The notes beneath the pieces were generated by a model, which did not search any database, had not been told where the DNA came from, and saw only the letters and a program-made list of their open reading frames with translations. From Ampullaceana balthica (Eukaryota; Mollusca; Gastropoda; Lymnaeidae): a stretch of 64,000 bases of DNA. The DNA lies in NCBI GenBank assembly GCA_944989445.1, contig CALYLW010000997.1, forward strand, positions 245,251-309,250, read 5' to 3'. The position numbers and the translations under genes are program-made. Positions 12,093-24,499 of this stretch are shown here, one piece after another (within the stretch, counting starts at the first letter, position 1; the number at the start of each line of letters is the position of its first letter).

Positions 12093-12780
12093 TTGACCCA
12101 TGTTAAAATTAATGTAATCAGATTGCATAATTGCAAGTGTTTTATGGACCTATTTACAACTGATACAAAACCATCCATTGAAAAACTACAGAAAATTCAA
12201 AATTCAGCTGCCAGATTAGTTCTAAGGGCAAAAAAACATGACCATGTTACTCCGCTACTTTACTCACTTGATTGGCTACCCATAAAGGCCCGAATTGATT
12301 ACAAACTGGCGGTTCTCTGTCACAACTTCTTTTCTTACTCATGCCCTTCCTATCTTACTGAGCTTCTGTCGGTCTACTCAACAAGTCGTCAGCTACGCTC
12401 TTCTGCAGACACACGCATTCTTTGTGTTCCTAAGACACGAACTAAAACATTTGGCGAAAGGTCATTCTCTTTTTGTGAAGCCAAACAATGGAATTCTCTA
12501 CCATTACACATCCGTAGTATTTCATCTACCAAGTACTTCAAAACTGCACTTAAGACGCATATTTTCAATATTTATTTTCAAAATTAATGAAACAACATTT
12601 CTTTTTAATGATTAACGTAGCTTATGTGTAAGTTACTGTCATTTATGTGGTTATTATTATATTAATGTTTATTTAATTAGTATATTACTGTTATTATCTC
12701 CATGTACGATGTCAGCCGGCTCCTTGCTGGGATACAGTGCTATATAAATTAACAATTTGTTATTATTATTATTAGAATTA
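12093..12780 (+). pseudogene. L2/CR1-like LINE 3' end
   Basis: An open stretch encodes PSIEKLQKIQNSAARLVLRA, HVTPLLYSLDWLPIKARIDY, YLTELLSVYSTSRQLRSSAD and NSLPLHIRSISSTKYFKTAL, the standard C-terminus of L2-like elements. The 3' UTR ends with GTGCTATATAAATTAACAAT and an (ATT)n tail at 12,757-12,774, as usual for this group. It is 5'-truncated. Confidence 0.85.
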
Positions 12781-12789
12781 TATTTAGGG

Positions 12790-13760
12790 CCCTATGTATG
12801 ACATTGAGAAGAAAAACTACTTATTTTGCGATCGAGCTCAGCAATCATCGGGGCAATCATTTAAAACACGCCCTTTCCTTAGTCAAAATTCTTCGTTGTA
12901 TAGAAGCTTTCCTCCGTTGGGACGATATTCAGTTCTTAACTTTTTAAAACTCACTTCACCCCTTCACCCTTCGTACTAGCGTAAACTGTTATTTGAAATT
13001 TTTCTTTTACATTTCTTTTTTGATGTAAAGTTATTCTTTCTAATTTCTTGCACTTTGACCTGACCTATTTAGCTGTGATTTTATTATCTGTTTTGACGAT
13101 ACATTTCTTTACAACTAGACTTATCATAAATGATTAATTCATTTACATACCAGACTCGACATAAATGGTAATAACCGTAATGACCAGACGTGCTAGATCG
13201 AATTAAATTTAGATGTCGAAGAGTCTAAATGCATTGATGTTTTTAAACAATGTATACAAGGTGTTAATATAATATTCATTTTATATTTAGAGGTTGTTGA
13301 TTGTTTCATTTAATAATAGATCGCTTTTTCAACACAAACTATTAGATCAGTAACAAAGATAGAGATTGAGAGAGTGTTCTCATCCGAATCGCTTAATTCA
13401 AATCTTTGTTTGCATAACACATGCAAAGTTTAGCATAAACTATTTATTGAACAAACAGATAATATATTTGTTGATATTTTAACAGAAAGCATGTGTCCTT
13501 TGTATGGTTTTGCATAATTTTAATGATCGTTTGGTTGTTAAGATGCAAAGTCATAAAAATTTACTTCGGCTTTGCTACAAATCGATATCATTTTAGTTCA
13601 GTTATGAGTTTTGACTAGACAGCTTTATATACTTTTCATGCATCGTGTGTGACGGACGACACTGTTGGAATAAAAAAATGCAACAGCACAGCGTGACACA
13701 ACAGTACAGGATTAGACAATAAATATATACCAATAAAAGCCAAAGTCCTCACTGACTTAC
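12790..13760. other. AT-rich sequence without a recognised gene
   Basis: No domain, splice-supported exon or clear repeat boundary seen. A few short open frames only. Confidence 0.4.
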
Positions 13761-13779
13761 AAACTTGCATGCTCGAACA

Positions 13780-14430
13780 GTGCACAGACATTTCAACTGG
13801 AAAAATTGCATTTATATAATCGAAATGTCTGTCAAGCTTTACAATGCAACTCTTCCTGAACCATACCAGATAGAGGGTTCAGGTCTTTTGAAAATATGCT
13901 TACGGGGTCCCAAGGATGTGCAAAGGTCAAAAAAATACCGAAAAGGTTTACTGGATTTCCTGGAGATTCCAACAAAAACGAATAAACATGAGTTTTTTGT
14001 CAATTTCTCTCCAACCATAACATATATCGGGTTGAAACAAACGTCAAACAATAACTAATAATATTTAGAACAATGTCGGAGACGTAATGTTTGCAAAAAT
14101 CCCTTTTTGTACGACTCCCGTCATTTTAGAAGCAATTTTTGAAAGCAATAGTTTAGCCTTAAAATTATTGATAAGAAATGACGTCTAATTTAGTAGAGCA
14201 TGATAGTTAATGGGGTTTTCCCGCTTTGTGAATGCTTATGATAGATTTTTGCGTGGTGCGCATTTTATTGACACATTCTTGGTGTGAGGTGATTGACGTC
14301 ATATTGTGTTTTGTTTCAGAATTACTTATTTGAATCGACTTTTTTGTGCATCTAGAATGATTTCCCTTGTTAAAAAATCTGAAATTCCTTGTTGGAAATT
14401 GAGTTTAAATACTTATTCAAGTTTTTATTT
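13780..14430 (+). repeat. Dispersed repeat, inverted relative of 41.87-42.53 kb
   Basis: The block with TTCCCGCTTTGTGAATGCTT, GTGGTGCGCATTTTATTGAC and AGAATGATTTCCCTTGTTA, plus the preceding 13,835-14,060 part, recurs in reverse complement at 41,870-42,525 at clearly recognisable similarity. The short open frames inside (97 codons on plus, 70 on minus) are not conserved as proteins between the copies and are rejected as genes. Confidence 0.75.
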
Positions 14431-16083
14431 CCTTTTTTTATGTAAGCTATACAGCTTATTTTATAATAATATTATTTTATTTATTTTATTACTTTATTTC
14501 ATCAATCGAAATGAAACTGTAGAAATTTGTTTCGTAAGTTATTATAAACGTTTCTTGTATAAAGGTTTTTTTAAAATACCAATTACCAAGTGCAAGGGGC
14601 CGAAAATGTCACTTTTTAACAAAAGTTGTATAAAAGTTATATTAAACAGTGGCTGCTAGATAAACGGATGGATCTTGATCAAACTTGGTATATAAAAATT
14701 GGACAAATCATATTAAAAGTATATCAGGTATTAAACTCCTCATGTTCACTCCCTCGGGGCCGGGTGCCTATATATTATATTCTTAAGCTTTAAAATAAAT
14801 TTCCTCATTTCATTTTAGAAAATCTTGACACATATTCTCATCATAATCTAGAGTTAAATTTTAAGGGCTATGAACTTTATGTCTTACACAATTTTTGCCC
14901 TGGCCCTTAATGTCATTTAATTCCCAATTTTATTTTACACAAATTGACGAATATTGACAAACGAGTACATCCAGCATGATTCAGGTTGAAATCAACAAGT
15001 AATTTAAAAAGTGCATCTTGCACCGATTTGACCAGGACCTTAAAAGTATTTTTTTTAAATAACCTGTATAAATATGATCTTACTCACTGATCGCCAAGAC
15101 ATTTTATGAATGTGTTGAGAGCACTCCTGCGAAAGTTTCTGGCTACAATATGATTCTTGGTCCAACGTGAGACAAACGATTTTGCCCACAAATATTTATA
15201 AACTATACGGCGTTGGAAGCCTGATAGCCAATATTTCAGCAGGCTTCATTTTAAAATCATATACAAGTAACGGTCGTAACGGTGGACATATTTCGCCCAT
15301 GTTAAACTGTCTCGTTTATGGTCCCTCCCATCCTCACTAGATTCGTTAGGCGGCTTCCCTGTGCAATTCGAAACTGACGAACCTAATAATTTCCTTGTTA
15401 CAAAATGTCAGTTGCCATATTGATTTTTTGTTTGTTTTGTCAACGGTCTTTATTATTTACGAGCAACAAAGCCCGTCCAAGGACGTTCCGCCACCATTCG
15501 GTCGCATGTTGTAACTCCCCCCCAACAGCCGTCTCGACATGTGTATCATGTCAAAATACTATTCATTATAGTTAAAATAAATAACTTGTAAAAACAGAGC
15601 TTTTGACTATAAATCCCAACATGCATAACTCAAAATAAAGTCTTGGATGAAATACTGCACCAAAAATAACTCGTTTTGAACGTCCGCGTAAACGTGTTCA
15701 ATATGATTGGCTGTAGGAGTCATATGTGTTGTAGGGACCAATCGCTATCGAGGACCAGACAGAACGGACAGAAACTTGCCTTTTTATTATATAGGATGGT
15801 CAAATCTTCCAGAAATTTCCAACGCGGGATCTCAACGCTAACTGAATTACACTTTTGCGCTGCAAAGCTCGGTATTTTACAAAAATACTGTAAATGGCGA
15901 CACATTTATTTTTTTCTAAAAGGATCAAATGCAAGACTAGAAGAGGCAAAACAGACTTTGCAGTGACACAACTGTAAGACTTAAGTGTACTTCGGGTGAA
16001 ACAATGCACGTAAAATGTGTGATGGCTCGGTTTTGAAAACGAAGATAAACAGGAATACGATTTAAAGACATGTTGATACTCAC

Positions 16084-16281
16084 AGCTTGCAGTTCTTCTC
16101 TCGTCAGGTCGTAGAATGCCGAAGGACCTCTACGTGGATCATCAGATACGGTATTTGGATGGCAAGGTAGACCACAAATAGGAATGTCTTTCTTCTTCAA
16201 ATATGGTCGGTCTCTCCAACCGCAGGTGCATAAGGTGAGAAGCGTGACGAATACTGCTGCGATATACAGTAGACCTGCCAT
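16084..16281 (-). CDS. Gene B: first coding exon of a second copper amine oxidase-like gene
   Basis: Sixty-six codons starting MAGLLYIAAVFVTLLTLCTC, a clear signal peptide, then GWRDRPYLKKKDIPICGLPC and ...SAFYDLTREELQA. The 'F.DLt.eEl.av' segment is the hallmark of the mature N-terminus of animal CuAOs. The donor is GCT|GTGAGT, leaving phase 0. The start was chosen for the signal peptide; the open frame extends 36 codons upstream without a good start context. No further exon was recognised in the 16 kb to the left, so intron 1 is long and the rest of the gene is outside the window. It lies downstream of gene A in the same orientation, so the two are tandem paralogues. Whether gene B keeps TPQ and copper residues cannot be seen. 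Confidence 0.8.
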
Positions 16282-16570
16282 AGTTCCACTCTGGTCGAAC
16301 CCAACGCGGTAAGAATGAATAGACAAAGTGTTTTGAAAATGTATTATAGCCTGAAGATTTTTTTTAAACGTGTACAAAAAATTACTCAACGATCCATGTC
16401 ATTGGTTGTAGGTATAAATTTCTATTGAAAGAGATCTGTCATTGGCGGATTGTATGAGTTGTCTTGTCTGCAGCTGTTTTCTTTACCAATAAAACTATTG
16501 TAAAAAAAAACGATTTATTTAAATGTCATTGTGGTTAGCTACGAAACCCTCTCTGATTGGTTGAGGAAAA
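16282..16570 (-). promoter_or_regulatory. Putative promoter of gene B
   Basis: Reading the minus strand, CCAAT motifs occur near 16,556, 16,441 and 16,400 (CCAATCA, CCAATGAC types), and a TATAATA box lies at 16,342-16,348, about 60 bp before the ATG. The spacing fits a short 5' UTR of roughly 30-40 nt. CCAAT plus TATA is a normal promoter layout, but such motifs are common in AT-rich DNA. Confidence 0.35.
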
Positions 16571-18029
16571 CAAATACAGCAAATCGATTTCCTTAAGTCT
16601 CAAGGGCGTAGTCAGTGTATAAGATGGCGAAGAAAATCAAGATATTTGTCCAATTAAATATTACCACTGCACTCAAATTGAAATAACACACACTTAGAAA
16701 TAAAACGAACACCAAAGGTGGGGAACAGAACATGTCATATGCACGTCCTAAATCTATTTATTAATTATTTTTTTCCTAAATGTTGAAGTGTTTCGTGTTT
16801 GTGTGCGGATATGTAATTTTTTTTTGTGGAAGTGATTATAGAATTTTATCTATATTTTTTTTCAAGGACATAGCTTTGAACAATTTTTAAAAATTAAAAT
16901 ATAGACTTTAGCTACTGAATAAAAACAATAACCAAGTAACAATAATATTCACACAAAACAATGGGCTGATCTATTAAGGTAAAAACAGTTCATGTTAATA
17001 AACCTGATTAATGTGTGTTATCCATTATTGGAGCCCAGCTAATGAAACTTTTTTTAATGGCATAAAAAGAACGTGGAACATTATTGACCCATTGTTCTTA
17101 GAATTATTTCTTGTAAATTACTAGAAAACAAAAATAATGCCTATTCAGTGCGAGTCTTAAAGTTCAAATTATTTGTATTAAAATTTGAAAACGTTTGCGA
17201 AGAGATAATTTAGGGCCCCTACCCTAACAAATGTTTATTAGGAGTGCAAATATTTTAATATTGTTTATCAAGCTTGTATATACAAAGTTTGATCAAGATC
17301 CATCTATTTCACCGTAGTTAACGCTTAAACTAATTTTTATATTGCGCACATAAGGGTAAAAATGACATTTTGGGCCCATGGTTCCCCATAAGGTTTTTTT
17401 TTACTTACCCACTGACCATGCTGTACTCAACAACATCCAAAAGTTTTGTGGCCATCAGATTAATAGTATAGTCAGGCGTCAGGCATAAGAAAGACATACA
17501 GTTAGACAGGCAGACAGACATTTTATTTAAATACATTTTCTCGACAACAGGTCATCACGAACAAATGTAAGCTATTTGCTAAGGATTCCATAATCCGTAT
17601 AAAAGTTAAATGTAAGTCATGGAACTTAACAAGAAACCCCGATAAAGTTTAAAGAGTGGAAACTAATGGATTACGGCATCGACCCAAGAAAAAGGTCAAC
17701 TGTTAAAAGTATCTAAGATCAAGAGGTGAATAAATGAAAACATAATATTTTACTCGTGGAAAATAGATAATCCAAAGGAAATTTTCCCGTACGTTTTTGG
17801 TGGTATAATGATATATTAGAATGAAATATCCATTAAAACGTAGGCCTTATGCAAAGATTTTTTTACAAATGTAATAAGAAAATAAAACCAAAATCATATT
17901 TTACATTGGTCGGGCTTGTTCTAGATAATACACCTTCTGTATAAGGGATATATCTATCAAAGTAAACAGAGATAAACTAGAACACATTTAAAAAAGATAA
18001 AAAAGAAGATTCATTCAGGTGAATATTTA

Positions 18030-18430
18030 CATTTGACAAGAGTGACACAATTACTTTCATCTTTAACCCTTTTAACTGAGAATATAAGTAGAAATCCCAA
18101 AATTTTTAATAAATACATCAGGCATCAAGCTCTTACTTGGAAATACAAAGACAGCAACAGAGCTAATACACAACGCTCCGATAGACATAGAGATAAAAAC
18201 AATTTTCTTGTTCCGTATGCAGGACAAATTTACGGACCAATCCTCACTCTTCCCGTAAGGTATTCGGGCGTGGAACAGGTTGCCTGGACAACTAGGAAAA
18301 TCAGCTCACTATCAATATTTAAAACTCAAATATAAATGTAAAACCATAGAAAAAACCATAGATAAGCTTAGGGCGCACTAATCTTCTTTATAGAAGGGGC
18401 AAATGTTTTTATAAGCTAAGAAAACAAATA
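18030..18430 (+). pseudogene. LINE 3' fragment, same family, opposite orientation
   Basis: The plus strand encodes MTRVTQLLSSLTLLTENISR and later RSDRHRDKNNFLVPYAGQ, which align with the C-terminus of the intact LINE (LTRVTPLVKSLNLETLEDRR, SDRHKDKNTFLIPYAR). It is followed at 18,347-18,400 by the family tail AAACCATAGATAAGC and TTCT.TATAGAAGG. Divergent and truncated. Confidence 0.8.
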
Positions 18431-19479
18431 TAGATAATAAAGATATTTTTAAGATAAAATGTGTAAAATTTTTATGCAAGGCTCCTCAATGGCGTAGTTA
18501 TCTACTGCGTCAACTTCCTGTAACCAGTGAGATCACTCCATTATTGTTGTTTTATTTTCTTGTTCTTTAGTAAATAATATTTCAGAAAATAAACAGCTTG
18601 CACTTATTTTATGTTCTTCATTTTAAACAACGCATTCTTTCAGACCTTTTAGAAAAATGGCCCTTTTTTACAATGATTTACGAATTCAAATTAAAGGGTC
18701 AAAGCCAGGTGTTTAAAATGGAATAAACGTGAAACGTCTATAATAATACTTTTATTTTTCGCCGATTTATCATATTTTCTCTGTACAAAATACATAAAAC
18801 GTTCTTTAAAATTAAAGAGAGTCATAAATGTCGTGTGAGACACAGACGTTAAAACAATGTAAATCTACATTAAAACAATGGGATCTTTATTGCTAGACAA
18901 ACGATTTGCTGTTTTATTTTCCTTTTATTGATGGTTGTTCTTTTGCGGGTTTGTGTTTTAAAATCAATAAGTATGTATTTTGGGTAAAAGATCTGTGAGA
19001 TGAAATCATACGCTAAATAGTGTATAAAAAAATTAATACATATATATATATATATTTATTTATTTATTTTTTTACTTATTTTCAATTATATATATATATG
19101 AATTTATGTGTGTATGTATGAGAATATGTAAGTATGTATGTATAATTAACATTTGTAAAACATAAATTACATTTATACTGTAAAATTAGTGATTAGTGAA
19201 GCAAAACATCATTGCAAATGTTTACTTGAAACCCAAGAAAAAGGCAAGCAGTTTGTTCCACCCTTATATTTTATCAGCAACAACATAATTTTTAAATTTC
19301 ACGTTTAAAAATAACAAAAATCTATTCACATTGAATCCAAGGAGATGATGTCTAGCTTTTTAAATGGTTATGTTGCATTCACCTCGTGATTTGTCTGAAA
19401 ACGTTGATGACGACTGATGACGAATTAAGTTATTTATACGCTTTTTAGGTAGGACAATAAAGTTTGTAACAAATGTATA

Positions 19480-19690
19480 TATATATAACCTCTTCGCCAT
19501 AGCCTGTCGTCCCATCTGGGGCATAGGCCTCAAACAAAGGCTCTCCGGGAATCCCGGTCCTGCGCAAGTCACTCCATCTGTCCCCAGCTGTGTACACTCT
19601 TTTTGGTGTCTGCCTCCAGTTCCCTTCTCCAAGTCTACAGGGAGGTTTCTTGGGTTAGGTTTAGGCTTTGGCCAACAAGCTTCATTAGTA
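19480..19690 (-). other. GC-richer unclassified repeat-like patch
   Basis: The minus strand contains GAGGCCTATGCCCCAGATGG and GACGACAGGCTATGGCGAAG, resembling the distal end of a LINE coding region. No domain motif is complete. Possibly an old retrotransposon scrap. Confidence 0.35.
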
Positions 19691-19699
19691 GATCAGAGA

Positions 19700-19815
19700 A
19701 AGAAAGACAGAGAGAGAGAGAGAGAGAAATAGAGAGAGAGAGAGAGAGAGAGGAAGAGAGTGAGAGGGGGGCGGGAGAAGGAGATAGAGAGAGAGAGGGA
19801 CGGAGAGGGATAGAG
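19700..19815 (+). repeat. GA-rich microsatellite
   Basis: Interrupted (GA)n with GGGAGAAGG variants. Confidence 0.9.
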
Positions 19816-19999
19816 ATTAAAAGAAATATGAGGGCATTGCATATGTTGAATACTTTTCTCTTACGGATCGATGCATTTTGAATCAGAATTCAATGGCACA
19901 GCATTCATTACAATGTAATATATGAAAAAAATATACATTCTTTGCTCGAGAGTCGGTAATTATATTTTGTCTCCCTGAGATGCATTATTTATTAATGTG

Positions 20000-20283
20000 A
20001 ATTCAAAAGAGATGTCTGCCTCATTTTAGATTAAATGTAATAAATTCACATTTTTAATTTTATTCTTACATACTAAAGAATTTATAGTCGTGATATCAAT
20101 CTTTTCTTTTAATACATTCTTGTGTTTTTATCCGTAAATGTATGAATTAATCTTGAAAAAACATCTGTCTAGTTTTTAGTGCAGAAGACAGTATGGAATT
20201 TAAAACAAAAAAAAACAATTTTATGCCGGGAATCTTGAAATTATTTTTTTTTCTTAAAATAAAATTTGAATGTCTTATATATT
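20000..20283. other. AT-rich spacer
   Basis: Nothing recognised between the GA tract region and the LINE fragment. Confidence 0.4.
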
Positions 20284-21195
20284 TCAGACGCTCCTTCTAT
20301 ACAGAAGATTATTGCGTCCTATGCTTATCTATGGTTTGTGTTTAGCCCTGCATTCTTATTAGAGTTTTAAATGTTGATAAAGTATTGGCTTTCCTGGTTT
20401 CTTCAGACAACCCATCCCGCGCCCGAATTCCGGACGGGAAGAACGAAAATTTGTATGAGTTTGTTCTCGCATACGGAATAAGAAAGGTGTTTTATCCTTA
20501 TGTCTATGTGAGGGTTGTATTAAGTTGTCTTTGTGTTGTATTTCTATATTAGAATTAATTGCTTTATGTATGATTACTACTTTACTCTTGGTTCTTCTAT
20601 CCTCTAGTGTTTCAAGGTTTAATGATTTAACTAATTGTGTTATTCTAGTCAGTTTGGAATATTCTCTAGTAATGAATCCTGCAGCTCTTTTTGGATTTGT
20701 TCTAGTTTATCAATGTTTTCTTTGGTGGATGGGTCCCATACAGAAGATGCATATTCTAGTACAGGTCTCACCAAAGTGAGATAGCATTTTAGTTTTATAT
20801 CTTTATTACATTTAATTTGTAAAGGTTTCTTTTTATAGAGCCTAAGGTTTTGTTTGATTTTTTAATAACTTCACTGACATGGGCATTCCATGACAATTTC
20901 TCATTTATTATGACTCCTAAGTATTTTGCATCTTTAGTTTGGGTTAGTTCCTTTCCACGAATAAAATGATTTGAATTTATTTGTTTCTTTTTCTTTGTTA
21001 CTCTTAACAGTTGACACTTTTCTTGGTGGAAACTTAACTTTTTTAAGTAAACTAAGGTGGTGTACTTTGTCAAATGCTTTTGAGAAGTCTAGTAATATTC
21101 TATCTATTTGATCATTTTTGTCTAAGCCTTTTGATAGTTCATCTATTAAACCTATTAATATTGTTTCACAATTACTGTGGACGCTGTAATCTCTT
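20284..21195 (-). pseudogene. 5'-truncated, decayed copy of the same LINE family
   Basis: Nearly collinear with the 3' third of the intact LINE at 29-32 kb. The minus strand still encodes TTLVYLKKLSFHQEKCQLLR and ELTQTKDAKYLGVIINEKLS, but an internal deletion joins the 'KAFDKVHHL' part directly to 'FHQEKCQLL', and stops and indels are present. It starts at the conserved 3' tail (20,284) and breaks off near 21,195. Confidence 0.85.
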
Positions 21196-22279
21196 AGGCG
21201 AATATAGAAATACTTAACTTTTTGCCTATATCAACCACTGATAATCCATATGCCAATATTAATAGGCCTTGAGTTCATTAGAATCTATTACTTCGGGTTC
21301 AGAGAAATTATTTCTTATATTTATGATATAGACTTTACATTTCATAGAACCATTCAACTTCCGATTTTTTTTTAAACATGAGGACGTTTCAAAGGTTTGA
21401 CACTATAATATCAAAAAGGCTCCTAAAATTGATACACAATGTCTGCAAAATAGCTTTCAGAAAAAGTTGGGTTTTTTTATTTTAAATCTGGGTCTAAAAT
21501 TCACAGAAATATATTTCGTGAAATGGGGCTATACAACGCATGTGGAACAATAAACAAGGAATCTAATTTTTTTTGCACATGCTGTGTGATTGATTTCATT
21601 ACTTTATTAATATTCGCAAAGATGTATAGTGATCGAAACCTTTGGCCGAAGCCTTGAAGTAAATGCCCTCAATCTATTTAAAGCTCATTCGTGTATGGAT
21701 GAAGTAGACGGTTGGTAAAGAAGGTTTAATTGAGGTTTCCAAGATCCCATAACTCATCGTGCCACCAATGAAATCAGATTTTATGGCTGTGGTAATTAAT
21801 TAATGAATAATTCGTTGATTTTGTTTTAACCATTCAATTAAACTGAGATTAACTATTATTTGAATTGGGATTTTGCGCTACCTCTGATTTTCTGGAAGTT
21901 GAGTAGGAATAGAAAGTCGACCATGTAAGATGGCGGATGAGTTTCATCATGATATAAGATATCCAACATCCGAAATTATCATTATTGGCCATGATTGTGA
22001 CCATCTTATGGGTGCATTGTCAATATCAAGCGCTCAACCCTGAACGAATTACCGTTATTAAGGTGGTGTTTTGGCGCAGTTGTTATCAGATTACATGTGA
22101 CCGAGATAAAAGTGGGCTGATCTTTTGAATAAGCCGCATGTAATAAATTTCTAAAAATCAGATATGTTTTATTTGATAGAAATTAAGTATTAAATAAAAG
22201 CTGTATGTTATTTAAAGCTAACTATTAAAATTAATCTTTCTTTACGAGACCAATTTTTTAAACATTGAAATTACAATGA
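21196..22279. other. Intergenic AT-rich sequence
   Basis: No gene recognised. Lies between gene B exon 1 and the end of gene A. Confidence 0.4.
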
Positions 22280-22752
22280 AAAAATAATGTAAAAAATCTG
22301 TTTTTTTAAAAGGACACGCTTTTATTTACATATAGAAAGTGCACTAAAAAGAAGAAAATAAAATTTTTCTATGAAAACAGGTGAAATTGGTGAACCTATC
22401 TACTGCACATAAAAGCATGGGGCGCCCATCACACATCATTTCTCATTGCAACTATTCTCTTACATACAGATAAATATTTCTAATTAATGTGATAGTAGCA
22501 TTTATATGATCAAAGTTGTGAAACTTTTACTGTTTATTAATATTCATACAAATTTGTTTTTATGTTTCGCAGCTTTTGTACACGATAGAGAGTTGTGATG
22601 AGCGCCCCACGCTTTTATGTGCAGTAGATAGGTTCACCGATTTCATCTGTTTTCATAGAAAAAATTTATTTTCTTCTTTTTAGTGCACTTTCTATATGTA
22701 ACTAAAAGCGTGTCCTTTTTTAAAAAAAGATTTTTTTTACATTATTTTATTT
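22280..22752. mobile_element. Foldback element with about 155-bp inverted arms
   Basis: The left arm 22,280-22,437 (TTTTTTTAAAAGGACACGCT ... ACCTATCTACTGCACATAAA ... GGGGCGCCCATCA) is repeated in reverse complement at 22,594-22,752 with few differences, around a loop of about 157 bp. No coding capacity. A diverged relative lies at 42,740-43,060. Confidence 0.9.
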
Positions 22753-22920
22753 TCTACTTTTTAATATCAACATTTTTTAAATTGATTTTTCGACTTTATC
22801 AATTCAATTTAATTAGTTCAACTTCATTGTCAATAACTTAAATGTGATAGTGGTAAAAAGAAAGATTATTCATTACAAATGTATGTATAATACAGCAAAA
22901 AAATATATTTTTTTATATAG

Positions 22921-23069
22921 TGTTTTTATATATTTTTATTAGTTTGTCTCAATTATCTCTTTGTAGCATGTGTAGACAGAAGTCTGCCATAGTTGACCTG
23001 CACGGGTCACTGGAGTTCACTCCAGCCCTCATTGTCAACGGGGCTGTCGTCTTGTGTGTATTGTTTTGA
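22921..23069 (+). repeat. 150-bp direct repeat, copy 1
   Basis: Nearly identical to 24,500-24,649, differing by a one-base T-run indel and a few substitutions at the right end. Contains potential hairpins AGACAGAAGTCT and CTGGAGTTCACTCCAG. The CACTGGAGTTCACTCCAGCC part resembles a conserved internal block of the terminal-inverted-repeat family at 53-59 kb. Confidence 0.85.
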
Positions 23070-23189
23070 TAGTACTTTTTAAAGTTATAATAAAAACTAT
23101 TTACCACCCACATCTGACGTCAACACCTTGCGATTAATTGTATCCCTCTAGGGCGAATTGAGGCATGGTTCATTGATGCGAGTGATAAT

Positions 23190-23380
23190 ATTTTATATAG
23201 ACAAAAAACTAAAAACTAAAAGTGCATTGATTTAATTACGGTACATTCAATCGATCTGAAATTTGATTCAATGCATTGTTGTCATCCACGATCTAAAAGT
23301 GGTAAAATTTTGAGATCTCTAGGACCATCAGAAGTTGTTTAATTTTACGTTACGAGATTTGAAGGAAGGATGGATGGATA
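23190..23380 (-). repeat. Dispersed repeat fragment
   Basis: Reverse-complement relative of the internal block (GATCGATCGAACGTACCGTA, ATTAAATTAATGCA) of the 53-59 kb family, followed by a variant ending GGACCATCAGAAG. The same variant recurs at 43,160-43,350. Confidence 0.6.
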
Positions 23381-23464
23381 CAACATACAAACAGTGTGAC
23401 TTAAATAAAAGCGTGTAAAGATTAAGTTTAATATTTCTAATCATTAGTAATTTTTGATTATTTT

Positions 23465-23700
23465 ATTTTTGGTGTGTCCCATAACCTCGTGGTCGTAGGG
23501 GGTTCTAATGTTTCCTTTAGAGCTTTCTCGGTGCTTCGTAGACCTTGGCGGCACCCATCTCCTCTCCAGGTCAGCGGGGGGCTTTTTGGCGATGGTCATT
23601 TATCAAAACTTTTATTGTATCTTTAACGTGGGCTAGATCCCATTCCCCTCAGCTTGTGAGGCGAGCGCATTGTTTACTTCGCTATATGGCCACACATTAG
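23465..23700 (-). mobile_element. Probable tRNA-derived SINE fragment
   Basis: On the minus strand a tRNA-like stretch (GCGCTCGCCTCACAAGCTGA, then GGGATCTAG) is followed by a GC-rich body containing GGTGCCGCCAAGGTCTACGA and a 3' end near 23,465. GC content is well above the surroundings. Box A and B matches are weak, so this is a tentative call. Confidence 0.4.
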
Positions 23701-24499
23701 TTATTATGAAGATTTAAAAGTTATACACTGTCCTAAAAATGGTGAGAAATTCTTAAACCTAATAGTTTATCATATAAAAGTAGTTGTATCTATACTGTAA
23801 CGACATCCCTATTATAAAAAAAATGCTTAGTCTTACTGAATAAAATAATGTAGTGAATTATTGTTTATTTTATTATTCTTTTTTTTTAATTGATTCTCAT
23901 TTTTAAATACCTACAGGTCCAATACTAAAGTAGACTTTTATTTCTTTTAAATAATTAACAATGTAATTATATAAATACTATTACATTTCTAAACTATCGA
24001 TCGAGGGATTTACACACGCTTACCTATTACCATATTAGGTCTAATTTCCGACATGCTGAAGTCCCCTGAATTAAATTTAGCTCAAACACTTACTGGCAGT
24101 AAAGATCCTCATTTGACAAAATTACACTAGGGACTTCGTTTTTATGGAAAAACCACCATTCTACAGACATACATTTAGTAACCATGTCTTATGAAATGTT
24201 TTTCCAAGTGCTTGCTAAGTTATGCAAAGATATTCATCAAGTTAGGCAAAGCTATTCGCTAAGTTGAAACTCAGCACCCTAGTCTTATAGTCATGGCGAA
24301 CAACGAGATAATCGATTTCACCTACGATTTAACGTTCCTGTCTCATTTTAAACTTTCACATGTTCATTTGGAACTAAAGTTCTCTTCTGACTGTAAATTT
24401 CACATTTTAAATTTATTTTCTACTTTTTAGTAATTTTTTAAAAAATGTTTATCTTCTACTCTTTAGTGCTTTTCTAAAATAAGACTAGTTTTTAAAAAG

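Larger units (their letters stand above)
14640..17400. repeat. Helitron-like repeat debris around gene B exon 1
   Basis: 14,640-14,960 carries the 'ATCTTGATCAAACTTGGTAT ... CTCGGGGCCGGG' unit that is tandemly repeated at 49.5-50.6 kb. 15,655-15,700 is a reverse-complement match to 47,120-47,165 (AACGTCCGCGTAAA). 17,180-17,400 has the same unit inverted (GTTTGATCAAGATCCATCTA). These relate the area to the Helitron-like element at 46.8-50.9 kb. The only gene seen inside is gene B exon 1. Confidence 0.5.

Noticed and set aside
12800..12960. Possible second exon of gene B on minus (ELNIVPTEESFYTTKNFD)
   Set aside because: Looks faintly CuAO-like, but the phase-0 acceptor leads to a stop and no proper donor follows.
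13765..14058. 97-codon plus frame
   Set aside because: Within a dispersed repeat; the copy at 42.3 kb does not preserve the frame.
16282..16389. Upstream in-frame extension of gene B exon 1 to an earlier ATG
   Set aside because: It would bury the signal peptide behind 36 polar residues and overlaps the TATA-like box.
18480..18545. tRNA-like sequence (TGGCGTAGTTATCTACTGCG)
   Set aside because: No convincing B box or cloverleaf.
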